Under the pieces are notes generated by a model that was given only the letters and a program-made list of their open reading frames with translations, had not been told where the DNA came from and ran no database searches. Made by a program: the position numbers and the translations under genes. 53,413 nt of DNA from DATKBT01 sp035546295 (GTDB taxonomy: Bacteria > Acidobacteriota > Thermoanaerobaculia > Multivoradales > Multivoraceae), in NCBI GenBank assembly GCA_035546295.1, contig DATKBT010000044.1, forward strand, positions 1-53,413, in the 5' to 3' direction. Positions 1 to 8,976 of the stretch are shown here, piece after piece (within the stretch, counting starts at the first letter, position 1; every line of letters begins with the position of its first letter).

Positions 1-175
1 GGTCGACTAGGCCAACGGGTGGACCACCACGAGCCCGCTAGCCGATCACTCGTGCGCCGCAAGCCCGCAAGCGGGCGCGGCTGGGTCGACCAGGCCATAG
101 CCGTTTCTCTGGGCGAGCGCAGCGGCTTGATCGAACTTTGATCGTTTTGTGAACTTCCCGCTGGCCTAGTCGACC
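1..175. repeat. Three copies of a 14-bp repeat, two forming an inverted pair
   Basis: GGTCGACTAGGCCA at 1-14 is matched exactly, in inverse orientation, by TGGCCTAGTCGACC at 162-175. A third copy in direct orientation with one mismatch (GGTCGACCAGGCCA) lies at 84-97. A small hairpin (GCCCGC-AA-GCGGGC) is at 63-76, and a 10-bp palindrome CTAGCGCTAG at 175-184 overlaps the stop of the next gene. The first copy starts at the window edge, so the element may extend further left. I see no gene here. It could be an intergenic repeat family or a transcription-termination region; function unknown. Confidence 0.55.
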
Positions 176-180
176 TAGCG

Positions 181-489
181 CTAGCCGCGCGCGACGAGGG
201 CCTGGAGCACCAGCGCCGCGACTGCGCACGCTGCGACCAGCAGCGCGGCCAGGCCCTTGCGGTGCTGGCGGACCAGCCATGCGGCCAGGGCGAGCAATGC
301 TGGAAAGCCCAGGACCCAGACCTTGCCGGGATTGGCCGCGATCACCGTGCTCGGAACCGCCGCGACGACGGCCGCGACCAGGAGCCACGCCGCACCCTCC
401 GTGAGCAGACCGATGACGCTCGTCGCGAGCGCGAGCACGATCGGCCCCCAGCCGAAGACGAGAGCTGGCCAAGCGAGGAGCAGGGACAT
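181..489 (-). CDS. Small hypothetical integral membrane protein (102 aa)
   Basis: The protein is almost entirely hydrophobic. About four likely membrane segments can be read, at roughly residues 3-25, 30-50, 58-70 and 78-98, with a short charged loop RQHRKG near residue 74. There is no catalytic motif and I do not recognise the family. The ATG at 487-489 is the only reasonable start. It is transcribed away from the molybdopterin oxidoreductase's 3' end on the same strand, about 240 bp downstream, so an operon is possible but not shown. It is most likely a small inner-membrane protein of unknown role. Confidence 0.6.
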   Translation of the reverse strand: MSLLLAWPALVFGWGPIVLALATSVIGLLTEGAAWLLVAAVVAAVPSTVIAANPGKVWVLGFPALLALAAWLVRQHRKGLAALLVAACAVAALVLQALVARG

Positions 490-731
490 TCGAGCACCCT
501 CGAGAGTTGTCGCGACCGGACCGATGAGAGCCTATCCCTTTGAAGGCCGGATGGCATCGCGAGCTGTCCTCACCCACCCGCCGCGCAGGAGGAGCCTCGC
601 AGGTGCCGTCGCGACCGCTTCCCGGGTTTGGCGTCGCGGAAACGATCGACTGATCCTTGCCCGCTCGCGCTCTGCGAGCCGGTGCTCGCTGCTGCAGTCG
701 GAGACAGCGATCGGACGCGGCCCCGCGCCCC

Positions 732-2759
732 TCAGCCGATTCCCGCCACCTCGACCCGCGCGTCGTTGAAGCACGCGCCCCCGCCGAGATCGGTCAAGGT
801 GTCGGGCGCCAGGGCGTTGGCGGTCGAGCCATTGCCGGTCGATTTGCGCCAGAGCCCCTTGGGCAGCATCACCACCCCCGGGCGGACCTCGTCGGTGATG
901 CGCAGGCGGCAGGTCACCTCGCCCAGCTCGTTGTAAACCCGCACCATCTCACCGTTGGCGCCCGAGAGCCCTCGGGCCGCTGCGTCGTCGGGGTGCATGT
1001 CGAGGCTCGCCGTTCCCGTGACGAGCTGACCGAAGGTCGAGCTGACCGTGCGCGACGTAGCGGGCGAGATCAGCGTCAGCGGCGTCTGGGGGCTCGCTGG
1101 ATCCGGCTGGTACCCGTAGAGGCCGAGCGGCGCCTCCCGGTCGAGCGGCTCGGGGCAGAGCTCGATCTTCCCGTCGCGGGTGGCCGGGAAGCAGTCGACG
1201 AGCTGGATCGGCTGGTCGCCGGCCGCGGGCCGCGCCACGCTGCCGTTGTCGAGAGCCGCGGTCACCGCCGAGGGAGCGCCGTTGCCGCCGAACAACCTGC
1301 GCTCGAGCGCGGCCGGCTCGACGACGTCGTCCTCGCGGTCCAGGCCGAGACGCTCGAGCAGGGCCGTGAAGACCTCGAGGTTGCTGCGGGCTTCGCCGAC
1401 CCGGTCGACCACCGGGCGGACCCGGTGCACGACCATCGCGCCGTAGCCCTTGGCGATGTCGTCGTGCTCGAGGAAGGTCGTCGCCGGCAGCACCACGTCG
1501 GCCCAGCGCGCGGTGTCGGTCATCACCTGGTCGAAGACCACCGTGAAGAGGTCCTCGCGCTGGAGGCCGCGCAGCACCTCGTTCTGGTGGGGCAGCGTGG
1601 CCAGTGGATTGCAGTTGTAGACGAACAGCAGCTCGATCGGCGGCCCGGTGAGGCTTTCGACGCCGGTGAGGGCGCGGCCGACCCGATTCATGTTGACGAC
1701 GCGCGTCGGCGGCGGCGGATCCGCCGCGGCGCGCAGCCTCCAGGCGCCGCTGTTGCTCATCGTGTAGCCGCCGCCCCGCACCCCGAACTTGCCGGCGACG
1801 GCGGGCAGCGCGAGGATCGCGGCCACCGCGGAGCCCCCGTTGCGGTTGCGCTCGACCCCCCAGCCGCAGCGCACGACGGCGGGGGAGGCGGCCGCATACC
1901 CCTCGATGAGGGACTCGATGGCCGCGGCGTCGACGTCGCAGGTTCGGGCCGCGCGCGCGAGCGTCCAGGGCTCGGCGCGCTCGCGCAGGATGTCGGCCCC
2001 GCGCGTGTGCGCATCGAGGAGCTCGAGATCCGCGTGGCCGCGCGCGAACAGCTCGCGAATGACGCACAGGGCCAGCGCCAGGTCGGTGCCGGGGCGCGGC
2101 TGCAGGTGGAGATCGGCGCGGCTGGCCAACGGCGTCCGCCGCGGATCCACCACGACGAGCGTGGCGCCCGCGTCCTGCGCCCGACGGAGGACCGGGACGT
2201 GGTGGATGCCCGACACCGAGGGGTTGACGCCCCACAGCACGATGTAGCGGGCGTGCTCGTAGTCCTCGAGCGCGACGCCCGGCATCTTGCCGTAGAGGCC
2301 GGCGCTGGCGCTCGAGCTGGGCGCCGCGCAGACCGTGCGGGCGAGACGCGATGCGCCGAGGCGGTGGAACAGGCGCGCGTCCGCGGTGTCCTGGGTGAGC
2401 AGACCGTTGGAGCCGCCGTAGGAGACCGGCAGGATCGCCTCGCCGCCGCTGCGCTCGCGCACCTCGGCGATCCGCTCCGCCACCAGATCGAGCGCAGCGT
2501 CCCAGGAGACCTGCTCGAAGGCGCCGGGCTGCGCAGCGCCCTTCGGCCCGCGACGCAGCAGCGGCCCGCGCACGCGCTCGTCGCCGTAGAGATGACGTTC
2601 GAAGCGGCGGACCTTCGAGCAGATGAAGCCCGCCGTCAATGGATTCGCCCGCTCGTCGGCCGCGCCCTCGATGCGGACCAGGCGTCCGTTCTCGACCGTG
2701 ACGTCGAGGCTGCAGGAGTCCGGACAATCGAGGGGGCAGGCGGTGCGCGTGACGCTCAT
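732..2759 (-). CDS. Molybdopterin-dependent oxidoreductase, DMSO-reductase family
   Basis: The 675-aa protein opens with a 4Fe-4S ligand set (CPLDCPDSC followed by CSK about 35 residues later), as in formate dehydrogenase and nitrate reductase-like catalytic subunits. The body carries the bis-MGD binding features of the family, including a GVNPSVSG loop near the middle and VVVDPRRTPLA, and a C-terminal molydopterin dinucleotide-binding domain with MHPDDAAARG. No Tat-type twin-arginine signal is visible, so it is probably cytoplasmic. I chose the start at 2757-2759 because GGAGAACGAGT precedes it; a start 24 bp upstream is possible. No electron-transfer subunit or accessory gene sits beside it, so the substrate cannot be named from context. 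Confidence 0.85.
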   Translation of the reverse strand: MSVTRTACPLDCPDSCSLDVTVENGRLVRIEGAADERANPLTAGFICSKVRRFERHLYGDERVRGPLLRRGPKGAAQPGAFEQVSWDAALDLVAERIAEVRERSGGEAILPVSYGGSNGLLTQDTADARLFHRLGASRLARTVCAAPSSSASAGLYGKMPGVALEDYEHARYIVLWGVNPSVSGIHHVPVLRRAQDAGATLVVVDPRRTPLASRADLHLQPRPGTDLALALCVIRELFARGHADLELLDAHTRGADILRERAEPWTLARAARTCDVDAAAIESLIEGYAAASPAVVRCGWGVERNRNGGSAVAAILALPAVAGKFGVRGGGYTMSNSGAWRLRAAADPPPPTRVVNMNRVGRALTGVESLTGPPIELLFVYNCNPLATLPHQNEVLRGLQREDLFTVVFDQVMTDTARWADVVLPATTFLEHDDIAKGYGAMVVHRVRPVVDRVGEARSNLEVFTALLERLGLDREDDVVEPAALERRLFGGNGAPSAVTAALDNGSVARPAAGDQPIQLVDCFPATRDGKIELCPEPLDREAPLGLYGYQPDPASPQTPLTLISPATSRTVSSTFGQLVTGTASLDMHPDDAAARGLSGANGEMVRVYNELGEVTCRLRITDEVRPGVVMLPKGLWRKSTGNGSTANALAPDTLTDLGGGACFNDARVEVAGIG

Positions 2760-2875
2760 ACTCGTTCTCCGATCGAGCGACATCGTAGCAACGCGGCCGC
2801 AGCGGAAGCGGACCGATTCGGCGCGGGAGCGCCGGGCCGTCGCGTGGCCGGGAGTGCGTTCTATCCTCTCTGCCG

Positions 2876-3256
2876 ATGGCCCCCGAAGTCGAGCTGTTCG
2901 TCTACGGGACGCTGCTGCGCGGCGAGCGGAACCACGGCTACCTCGAGGGCTGCGGATTCTTGCGCGAGACCGCGACGGAACCCGGCTTCGCGCTGGTCGA
3001 TCTCGGCGGGTACCCTGGGATGATCAAGGCGGCGAGCGGGTGCGTGGCGGGCGAGCTGTACCGCGTTGGCTCCGAGGCGCTGCTCGCGATCGATCAGCTC
3101 GAGCAGCACCCCGACGTCTACTGGCGCACCCGGGTGCGGCTGGTCGACCGGCGCGGCGTCCAGACCTATCTGCTGCGCCCGGAGCTCGCGCGCGGACGGT
3201 TGCTGGTGCCGGGGGGAGATTGGAGGTCCTACCGGGCGGCGAGCGACGAAGAGTGA
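2876..3256 (+). CDS. Gamma-glutamylcyclotransferase (AIG2/GGCT-like) family protein
   Basis: A compact 126-aa protein with the hallmark VYGTLLRG substrate loop at residues 9-16 and the acidic active-site region AIDQLEQHPDVYWR near residues 70-85. Members of this fold act on gamma-glutamyl amines or peptides, releasing 5-oxoproline, but the short stand-alone bacterial versions are mostly uncharacterised, so the substrate is unknown. The length fits the family (about 110-150 aa). It is divergent from the molybdopterin oxidoreductase, with about 115 bp between the starts that would hold both promoters. It lies upstream of serC on the same strand, 162 bp away. Confidence 0.85.
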   Translation: MAPEVELFVYGTLLRGERNHGYLEGCGFLRETATEPGFALVDLGGYPGMIKAASGCVAGELYRVGSEALLAIDQLEQHPDVYWRTRVRLVDRRGVQTYLLRPELARGRLLVPGGDWRSYRAASDEE

Positions 3257-3418
3257 CGCCGCGGCGGAGCGGCGGTCGCCCTCGGCCCCGGACACCCCGG
3301 CTCGCCCCGCGGCGGCAACCCCGGCGAGCTGATCGAGGGTCGCTTCGTCCGCTGAGGTTCGCTTCCCCACGGAGAGTCGGGCTAACATCGCGCGCTCTTC
3401 GTCCCAGGGGGTTCTCGG

Positions 3419-4510
3419 ATGAGCGAGCGCGTCTTCAATTTCTCGGCCGGCCCGGCCGCCATTCCGCTTCCCGTCCTCGAGCGGGTGCGCGACGAGATGC
3501 TGTCGCTGCCCGGCGCGGGCATGTCGGTGCTCGAGATCAGCCACCGCTCGAAGTGGTTCGACGCGATCCTCGGCGAGGCGGTCGAGAACCTGCGGCGCAT
3601 CCTGGCGGTGCCCCAGGACTACCATGTCGTCTTCCTGCAGGGAGGCGCGCAGCTCCAGTTCGACATGGTTCCCATCAACTTCCTCGCCGCCGACCGCTCG
3701 GCCGACTACGTCCTCACCGGCTCGTGGGGCGCCAAAGCGCTGGCGGAGGCGCGCATCTCGGGCGGCGCGCGCGTCGCCTGGGACGGGAAGCTCGATCGCT
3801 ACGTGCGGGTCCCCCAGAGTTCCGAGCTCGATCTCGACCCCGATGCGCGGTACGTGCACTTCACCTCGAACGAGACGATCCAGGGCGTCCAGTTCCGCAA
3901 CCCGCCCGAGACTGGAACGGTGCCGCTGGTGTGCGACGCCTCCTCGGACTTCCTGTCGCGACCGGTCGACGTCTCCCGGTTCGGTCTGATCTACGCCTGC
4001 GCGCAGAAGAACGCCGGTCCGGCGGGAATGACCGTCGTCATCCTCCACGACGACCTGCTCGCCAAGCGGCGCGATGGGCTGCACAGCATGCTCGACTATC
4101 GCTGCCACGTCGAAGGCGGCTCTCGTTTCAACACCTCGCCGGTCTTTCCGATCTACGTGTTCGGTCTGATCACGCGTTGGATCGAAGGGGAGATGGGAGG
4201 CCTGGCAGCGCTCGCGCGCGCCAACGAGGAGAAGGCGAAGCTCCTCTACGATGCGCTCGACGAGCACGCCGACTTCTACGCGGCGCACGCCGAGCGGGAC
4301 TCTCGCTCGGTGATGAACGTGACCTTTCGCCTGCCCAGCGAGGAGCTCGACCAGGAGTTCCTGGCCGGCGCCGCCGAGCGCGGCATGGCCCAGCTCAAGG
4401 GTCACCGCTCGGTGGGCGGAGCTCGCGCCTCGATCTACAACGCGATGCCGCGCGCGGGAGTCGAGGCGCTGCGCGACTGGATGGTCGAGTTCCGAGAGGC
4501 GCGGATGTAG
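3419..4510 (+). CDS. serC: Phosphoserine aminotransferase
   Basis: The protein (363 aa) begins with the diagnostic FNFSAGPAAIP and GMSVLEISHRS motifs. The PLP-binding lysine is in YACAQKNAGPAG near residue 198. The family ending is present (IYNAMP, then EALRDWM). SerC transaminates 3-phosphohydroxypyruvate to phosphoserine in serine biosynthesis and the related step of pyridoxal-phosphate synthesis. Length and motifs match full-length SerC from diverse bacteria. serA and serB are not adjacent. A GC-rich hairpin starts at the last base of the stop codon. Confidence 0.97.
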   Translation: MSERVFNFSAGPAAIPLPVLERVRDEMLSLPGAGMSVLEISHRSKWFDAILGEAVENLRRILAVPQDYHVVFLQGGAQLQFDMVPINFLAADRSADYVLTGSWGAKALAEARISGGARVAWDGKLDRYVRVPQSSELDLDPDARYVHFTSNETIQGVQFRNPPETGTVPLVCDASSDFLSRPVDVSRFGLIYACAQKNAGPAGMTVVILHDDLLAKRRDGLHSMLDYRCHVEGGSRFNTSPVFPIYVFGLITRWIEGEMGGLAALARANEEKAKLLYDALDEHADFYAAHAERDSRSVMNVTFRLPSEELDQEFLAGAAERGMAQLKGHRSVGGARASIYNAMPRAGVEALRDWMVEFREARM

Positions 4511-4531
4511 CGGCCGGTCGGTGCCGGCCGC
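4510..4531 (+). terminator. Hairpin after serC, possible terminator
   Basis: GCGGCCGG (4510-4517) and CCGGCCGC (4524-4531) form a perfect 8-bp stem with a 6-nt loop, beginning on the last base of the serC stop codon. No T-tract follows, so it is either a weak intrinsic terminator or an mRNA 3'-end stabiliser. The remaining 4532-4798 holds no gene that I can support. Confidence 0.45.
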
Positions 4532-4798
4532 TCCGCCGGCCGCTCCGCCGTCCGCGACGCTGGCTGGTCGACCTTCGCTCCTGCGGCCGCGTGCGGGCTC
4601 CCCCGTCGCCGAAGGGATCGGCAGATCGCGACGCCCTCGAACGATCAGCGGGCGCCCCCTCGGTGCCTGCGCCGCACCGGACCTTCTCTCCGGCGAACGG
4701 GCGGTCGCACCCGGAACCGGCCCCGTCGCCCCAACGACCTTCTGGCATGCTCGGCGGGTCGCGGGCGGCGCTGTCGTCGCGCCGTGGCGGCAAGGACG

Positions 4799-6403
4799 AT
4801 GCGTCGCCGCTCGAGCTCACTGCCAGGAAGCGCCAGCGTCGAGGAGAGGCACCACCTCCTGCGCGAGCTCCTGCTGCGCCTGCTCGGTGGGGTCTTCCTG
4901 ATCGCCTTCGTCTCGATCTGGGTGCAGGTCGACGGGCTGATCGGCTCGCGCGGAATCCTGCCGATCGGCTCCTTCTCGGAGCGCGCCGCCGAGGCGCTGG
5001 GGGCGTCGAGGTGGTGGCAGCTGCCGAGCCTGCTCTGGCTCGCTCCCGAGGACTGGATGCTCGACGCGCTGTGCGCCGCCGGCGTCGGCTTCTCGATCCT
5101 GGCGATGCTCGGCGTCGGCACCGTGCCGGTGTTCGTGACGCTGTGGGCGATCTACCTGTCGCTGGTGGTCGGCGGGCAAGTCTTCTTCCAGTTCCAGTGG
5201 GACGGCCTGCTGCTCGAGACCGCGCTCTGCTCGCTCTTCCTCGCCCCGTGGACCTTCCGCCCGGGGCGGTTGCCGATGCGTCCCGACCCGGAGGTCGGCG
5301 TCTGGCTCTGGCGTCTGCTGGTGGTCAAGCTGATGGTGCTCTCGGGCGCGGTCAAGCTGATCAGCTTCGACGAGACCTGGTGGACGTTGTCGGCGCTCGA
5401 CGCGCACTTCGAGACCCAGCCCCTGCCGCTGTGGACGTCGTGGTACGCGCACCACCTGTCGCCGTCCCTGCTGCGGGCCGGCGTCGCACTCACGCTGGTG
5501 ATCGAGATCCTCGTTCCGTTCCTGGTGTTCTGGAGCCGCGGCGCCCGGCGCCTCGCCGCCGCCCTGCTGATCGGGCTGCAGGCGCTGATCGCGGGCACCG
5601 GCAACTACGGCTTCTTCAACCTCCTCTCGATCGTCCTCTGCCTGTCGCTGCTCGACGATTCTGCGATCTCGTGGCTGGTGCCGCGATCCTGGCGGCGGCG
5701 CCTGGCGCGACGCGGCGAGGACGACGCTCCGCTCTCGCGCTGGCTGCCCGCCTGGCGCCGCGGTCGGAGGGAGCGGCGGGCCGCGCTGCTCGCGCGCGGC
5801 CGCTGGGTGCTCGCGGCTCTCCTCGGCTGCGCCATGGTCCTGGTGACGGTTCGCGAGCTGGCCTGGAGCGTTCCTCGCGATCGCGAGACGCCGAGCGCCC
5901 TGCGCCCGCTCGCGGCGATGGCGGAATGGGTCCAGCCGGCGCTCTCCGTCATCGACCCTTTCCGCTCGATCAACGGCTACGGCCTGTTCCGCGCGATGAC
6001 GCTCGAGCGTCCCGAGCTGATCGTCGAGGCGAGCGAGAACGGTGTCGACTGGCTCGAGGTGCGCTTTCGCCACAAGCCCGGAGACGTGACCCGTCGTCCG
6101 CGGCTGGTCGCTCCGCACATGCCGCGTCTCGACTGGCAGATGTGGTTCGCGGCGCTCGACCCCCGCGGCGCCAGCGGATGGCTGCAGCCGTTCCTCCTCC
6201 GGCTCGGCGCCGCCGAGCCTGCGGTGCTCGACCTGCTCGAGGCGACGCCCTACGGCGAGCGCCGGCCGGCCTTCCTGCGTCTCGTGCTCTACGACTACCG
6301 GTTCACGACCCCCGCCGAGCGGCTGGCCAGCGGCGCCTGGTGGCGGCGCGAGCGGTTGGGCGAGCTGAGCGCGCCGCTGGCGACCTCGAGCTTGAACGAG
6401 TAG
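4799..6403 (+). CDS. Lipase maturation factor family membrane protein
   Basis: A 534-aa polytopic membrane protein. The first segment (LLGGVFLIAFVSIWVQVDGLIGSRGILP, around residues 22-50) and the later FQFQWDGLLLETALCSLFLAPW and GNYGFFNLLS stretches are typical of the LMF1/LMF2-like family. The C-terminal third has the conserved NGYGLFRAMTLERPE and FRHKPGD region, a soluble domain. Eukaryotic LMF1 assists lipase folding in the ER; the function of bacterial homologues is unknown. I chose ATG 4799 with AAGG upstream; a GTG at 4784 in the same frame is an alternative. No lipase gene is adjacent. Confidence 0.85.
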   Translation: MRRRSSSLPGSASVEERHHLLRELLLRLLGGVFLIAFVSIWVQVDGLIGSRGILPIGSFSERAAEALGASRWWQLPSLLWLAPEDWMLDALCAAGVGFSILAMLGVGTVPVFVTLWAIYLSLVVGGQVFFQFQWDGLLLETALCSLFLAPWTFRPGRLPMRPDPEVGVWLWRLLVVKLMVLSGAVKLISFDETWWTLSALDAHFETQPLPLWTSWYAHHLSPSLLRAGVALTLVIEILVPFLVFWSRGARRLAAALLIGLQALIAGTGNYGFFNLLSIVLCLSLLDDSAISWLVPRSWRRRLARRGEDDAPLSRWLPAWRRGRRERRAALLARGRWVLAALLGCAMVLVTVRELAWSVPRDRETPSALRPLAAMAEWVQPALSVIDPFRSINGYGLFRAMTLERPELIVEASENGVDWLEVRFRHKPGDVTRRPRLVAPHMPRLDWQMWFAALDPRGASGWLQPFLLRLGAAEPAVLDLLEATPYGERRPAFLRLVLYDYRFTTPAERLASGAWWRRERLGELSAPLATSSLNE

Positions 6404-6423
6404 CAGCCGCGACGGCGGTTTGC

Positions 6424-7056
6424 GTGCGCCTCTTGCTTGCCGTTCCCGAAGCCTGCAGATCAGACAGCCGCTTCGAGAAGGCGCGCGCCGACGACATCGC
6501 TGCGCGCGTGAACGGCGTCGAGCTGGTGGTCAATCGGCTCGACGTGGATGCGGATCGACGGCCACTGATCTGGGATCCCTTCCTCGACGACAGCTACTCC
6601 TACGGCTATGACTGGTGGTCCTTCGAGCCGCAGCGGACCCTGAGGTCCGACAGCGAGATCGAACGCAACATCGAGTCCCAGCTCTTCTGGAGCCCTTTCG
6701 TCGACGCCGACGAGATCAGCGTGACCGTCAACGACGGCGTCGCCAAGCTGAGCGGAACCGTCGGCAGCTGGAACGAGTGGCGTGCCGCCCGCACCAACGC
6801 CTTCGAGGGCGGAGCCGTGTGGGTCGACAACGACCTCGGCGTCTCCAGCGACGTCGGCGCCTCCGGTCTCCTCGGAAAAAGGGAATGCGCAGCCTCTGAA
6901 CCAGAGGCTGGAAGTGAGCGGCCCGGCCGCGACCCGATCTGGGGCGCGCCGGGCCGTTCTCGCGTGTCAGGGCACTCAGGACCTGCGGGTGCTCAACGGG
7001 CGACTGCGCGCCCTCGCGACGACTTCGCGAAGAGACCGGCAGTCGATCGCTCATGA
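6424..7056 (+). pseudogene. 5'-truncated BON-domain protein
   Basis: The reading frame opens in the middle of a BON domain: its first recognisable residues (EKARADDIAARVNGVELVVN) are the second half of such a domain. A linker and one complete BON domain follow (about 6640-6850: SDSEIERNIESQLFWSPFVD, then VTVNDGVAKLSGTV, ending EGGAVWVDNDLGV). No ATG, ribosome-binding site or signal peptide is found before 6424, where only a GTG is available. Related BON proteins usually carry two or more complete domains. After the last domain the frame runs on about 65 codons through two inverted repeats (6890-6910 and 6920-6955), suggesting that the normal stop was lost. Most likely a decaying remnant, though a short expressed product from GTG 6424 cannot be excluded. 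Confidence 0.65.
6890..6910 (+). terminator. Perfect 9-bp hairpin behind the BON remnant
   Basis: CAGCCTCTG (6890-6898), AAC, CAGAGGCTG (6902-6910) is a perfect inverted repeat with a 3-nt loop. A second inverted repeat, GGCCCGGC (6920-6927) with GCCGGGCC (6948-6955), follows. Neither has a T-tract. They may be the original 3' end of the BON gene. Confidence 0.45.
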
Positions 7057-7152
7057 ATCGTCCGGGCTAGGATGTCCCTTGGCCCGGCCGCCGGCGGCCC
7101 TGCCCGCCGCCTCCACGGGAAGAGCCGACCGCCGAGGATCGCCCGAGAATCC

Positions 7153-8976
7153 ATGCCCGCTCCACGCAGCATCGTGGTCGCGCCGCTCGCGGCCACGGCC
7201 CTCGCCCTCGCCCTCCTCGCCTTCGCTCCCGGGCCGGCGGTGGCCGGGGAGCTCTACGAAGACGTCACCGAGGAGGTAGGGCTCGACTTCCTCCACTTCA
7301 ACGGCATGTCCGGGCGCCTCTACTACCTCGAGGTGGTCGGCTCGGGCGGCGCCCTGCTCGACTACGACCGCGACGGCGACCTCGACCTCTACCTGGTGCA
7401 GGGGGGGATGCTGGGCGGCGATCTCGACGCTTCCGAGGCGACCTTCCCGTGGGCCGGCTCCGAGCCGCCGCGCGATCGGCTCTACCGCAACGACCTCGAG
7501 ATCCGGCCCGACGGCTCGCGGCGACTGCGCTTCGTCGACGTGACCAAGGAATCCGGGATCCGCGCCGAGGAGTACGGGATGGGCGCTGCGGTCGGCGACG
7601 TCGACAACGACGGCTGGCCCGACCTGTACGTGCTCAACTACGGGCGCAACCAGCTCTGGCGCAACCGTGGCGACGGGACGTTCGAGGAGCAGGCCCGAGA
7701 GCGCGGCGTCGACGACGATCGCTGGAGCGTCTCGGCGACCTTCGCCGACCTCGACGGCGACGGCTGGCTCGACCTGTTCGTGGCCGAGTACCTCGACTAC
7801 ACCCTGCTCGGCCACAAGACCTGCCTCACCGAGCGAGGTGAGCCCGACTACTGTCAGCCGAGCGCTTTCCGGCCGATTCCAGACCGCGTCTACCGCAACC
7901 GTGGTGACGGCACCTTCGAGGAGGTCTCCGAGCGTTGGGGGATCGCGAGGACGCCCGGCAACGGGCTGGGCGTGGTCAGCGCGGACTTCGATGGCGACGG
8001 ACGCCTCGACGTCTACGTGGCGAACGACCTGATGCCCAACCACCTCTGGCTCAACCGCGGCCTCGGCGCAGGGGGCGGGGGCCTGATCGAAGATGGCCTG
8101 CTCGCCGGGGTCGCCGTCAATGCCGACGGCAAGGCGGAGGCGAGCATGGGCATCGGCTGCGGGGACTTCGACGCCGACGGCGACCTCGACCTGTTCCTCA
8201 CCCACTTCCACCGCGAGCACAACACGCTCTACGTCGCCGAGGGCGACCTCTGGCAGGACGCCACCGAGCGCTTCGGCCTCGCTGCGCCGAGCTATCCCTA
8301 CACCGCCTTCGGCACCGGCTTTCTCGATTTCGACCTCGACGGCTGGCTGGACCTGGTCGCCGTCAACGGGAGGGTCACCCATCGCCCCGGGGTCGATCGC
8401 GCGGCTCGGCCCTTCGGCCTCGACGAGCCGAACCAGCTCTTCCGCAACCTCGAGGGCAAGGCGTTCGAGGACGTCAGCGAGCGCGCCGGCGAGGGCTTTG
8501 CGCGCTCGGAGGTCTCGCGCGCAGCGCTGATCGGCGATCTCGACAACGACGGCGACCCGGATCTGGTGGTGACCAACAACTCGGGGCCGGCGCGGGTCCT
8601 CCTCGACCGAGCTCCCGAGAGCTCTGCCGGCGTCGGCTCTGCCGGCGAGGACACAGAGCCCAGGGGCTGGATCGGGCTGCGGGTGCTCGACGGGGAGCGC
8701 GACGCCTACAACGCGCTGGTCACGATGGCGCGCGAGGGCGGCCCGCTCTTGATGCGTCGCGTGCAGAGCGACGGCGGGTACGCCTCCGCCAACGATCCGC
8801 GGGTGCTCTTCGGGCTCGGCGCCGAGAGTGGCGGGACGCGCTCGGTGCGGGTGCGATGGCCGGCGGGTGGCGAGGAGCGGTTCGACGACCTGCCGGTCGG
8901 TCGCTACTCCACGATCCGCCGCGGTCGAGGAGTCACGGTGGGCGGCGCTTCGAGGAAGTGCGGGGGTGCGCCGTGA
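7153..8976 (+). CDS. CRTAC1-like secreted protein with FG-GAP/VCBS repeats and ASPIC/UnbV domain
   Basis: This 607-aa protein starts with a signal peptide (residues about 1-35, hydrophobic core ATALALALLAFAPG, AVAGE cleavage region). It continues with at least six calcium-binding-type beta-propeller repeats of the form D-x-D-x-DG-x-x-DL (for example DYDRDGDLDLY, DVDNDGWPDLY, DLDGDGWLDLF, DLDNDGDPDLV). The C-terminal 70 residues match the ASPIC/UnbV domain (SDGGYASANDPRVLFGLG, then VRVRWPAG). ATG 7153 was preferred over the upstream ATG 7072 because it gives a proper signal peptide. The stop overlaps the GTG of the TPR gene. Proteins of this kind are common in Acidobacteriota and Planctomycetota; their biochemical role is not established. 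Confidence 0.9.
   Translation: MPAPRSIVVAPLAATALALALLAFAPGPAVAGELYEDVTEEVGLDFLHFNGMSGRLYYLEVVGSGGALLDYDRDGDLDLYLVQGGMLGGDLDASEATFPWAGSEPPRDRLYRNDLEIRPDGSRRLRFVDVTKESGIRAEEYGMGAAVGDVDNDGWPDLYVLNYGRNQLWRNRGDGTFEEQARERGVDDDRWSVSATFADLDGDGWLDLFVAEYLDYTLLGHKTCLTERGEPDYCQPSAFRPIPDRVYRNRGDGTFEEVSERWGIARTPGNGLGVVSADFDGDGRLDVYVANDLMPNHLWLNRGLGAGGGGLIEDGLLAGVAVNADGKAEASMGIGCGDFDADGDLDLFLTHFHREHNTLYVAEGDLWQDATERFGLAAPSYPYTAFGTGFLDFDLDGWLDLVAVNGRVTHRPGVDRAARPFGLDEPNQLFRNLEGKAFEDVSERAGEGFARSEVSRAALIGDLDNDGDPDLVVTNNSGPARVLLDRAPESSAGVGSAGEDTEPRGWIGLRVLDGERDAYNALVTMAREGGPLLMRRVQSDGGYASANDPRVLFGLGAESGGTRSVRVRWPAGGEERFDDLPVGRYSTIRRGRGVTVGGASRKCGGAP

Noticed and set aside
25..40. 16-nt match (CACCACGAGCCCGCTA) between 25-40 and 28031-28046
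   Set aside because: A single 16-nt match is expected by chance in a GC-rich window of this size, and the flanks do not match.
146..152. TTGTGAA, half of a Rex operator
   Set aside because: The second half TTCACAA is missing at the right distance, and the site is far from rex.
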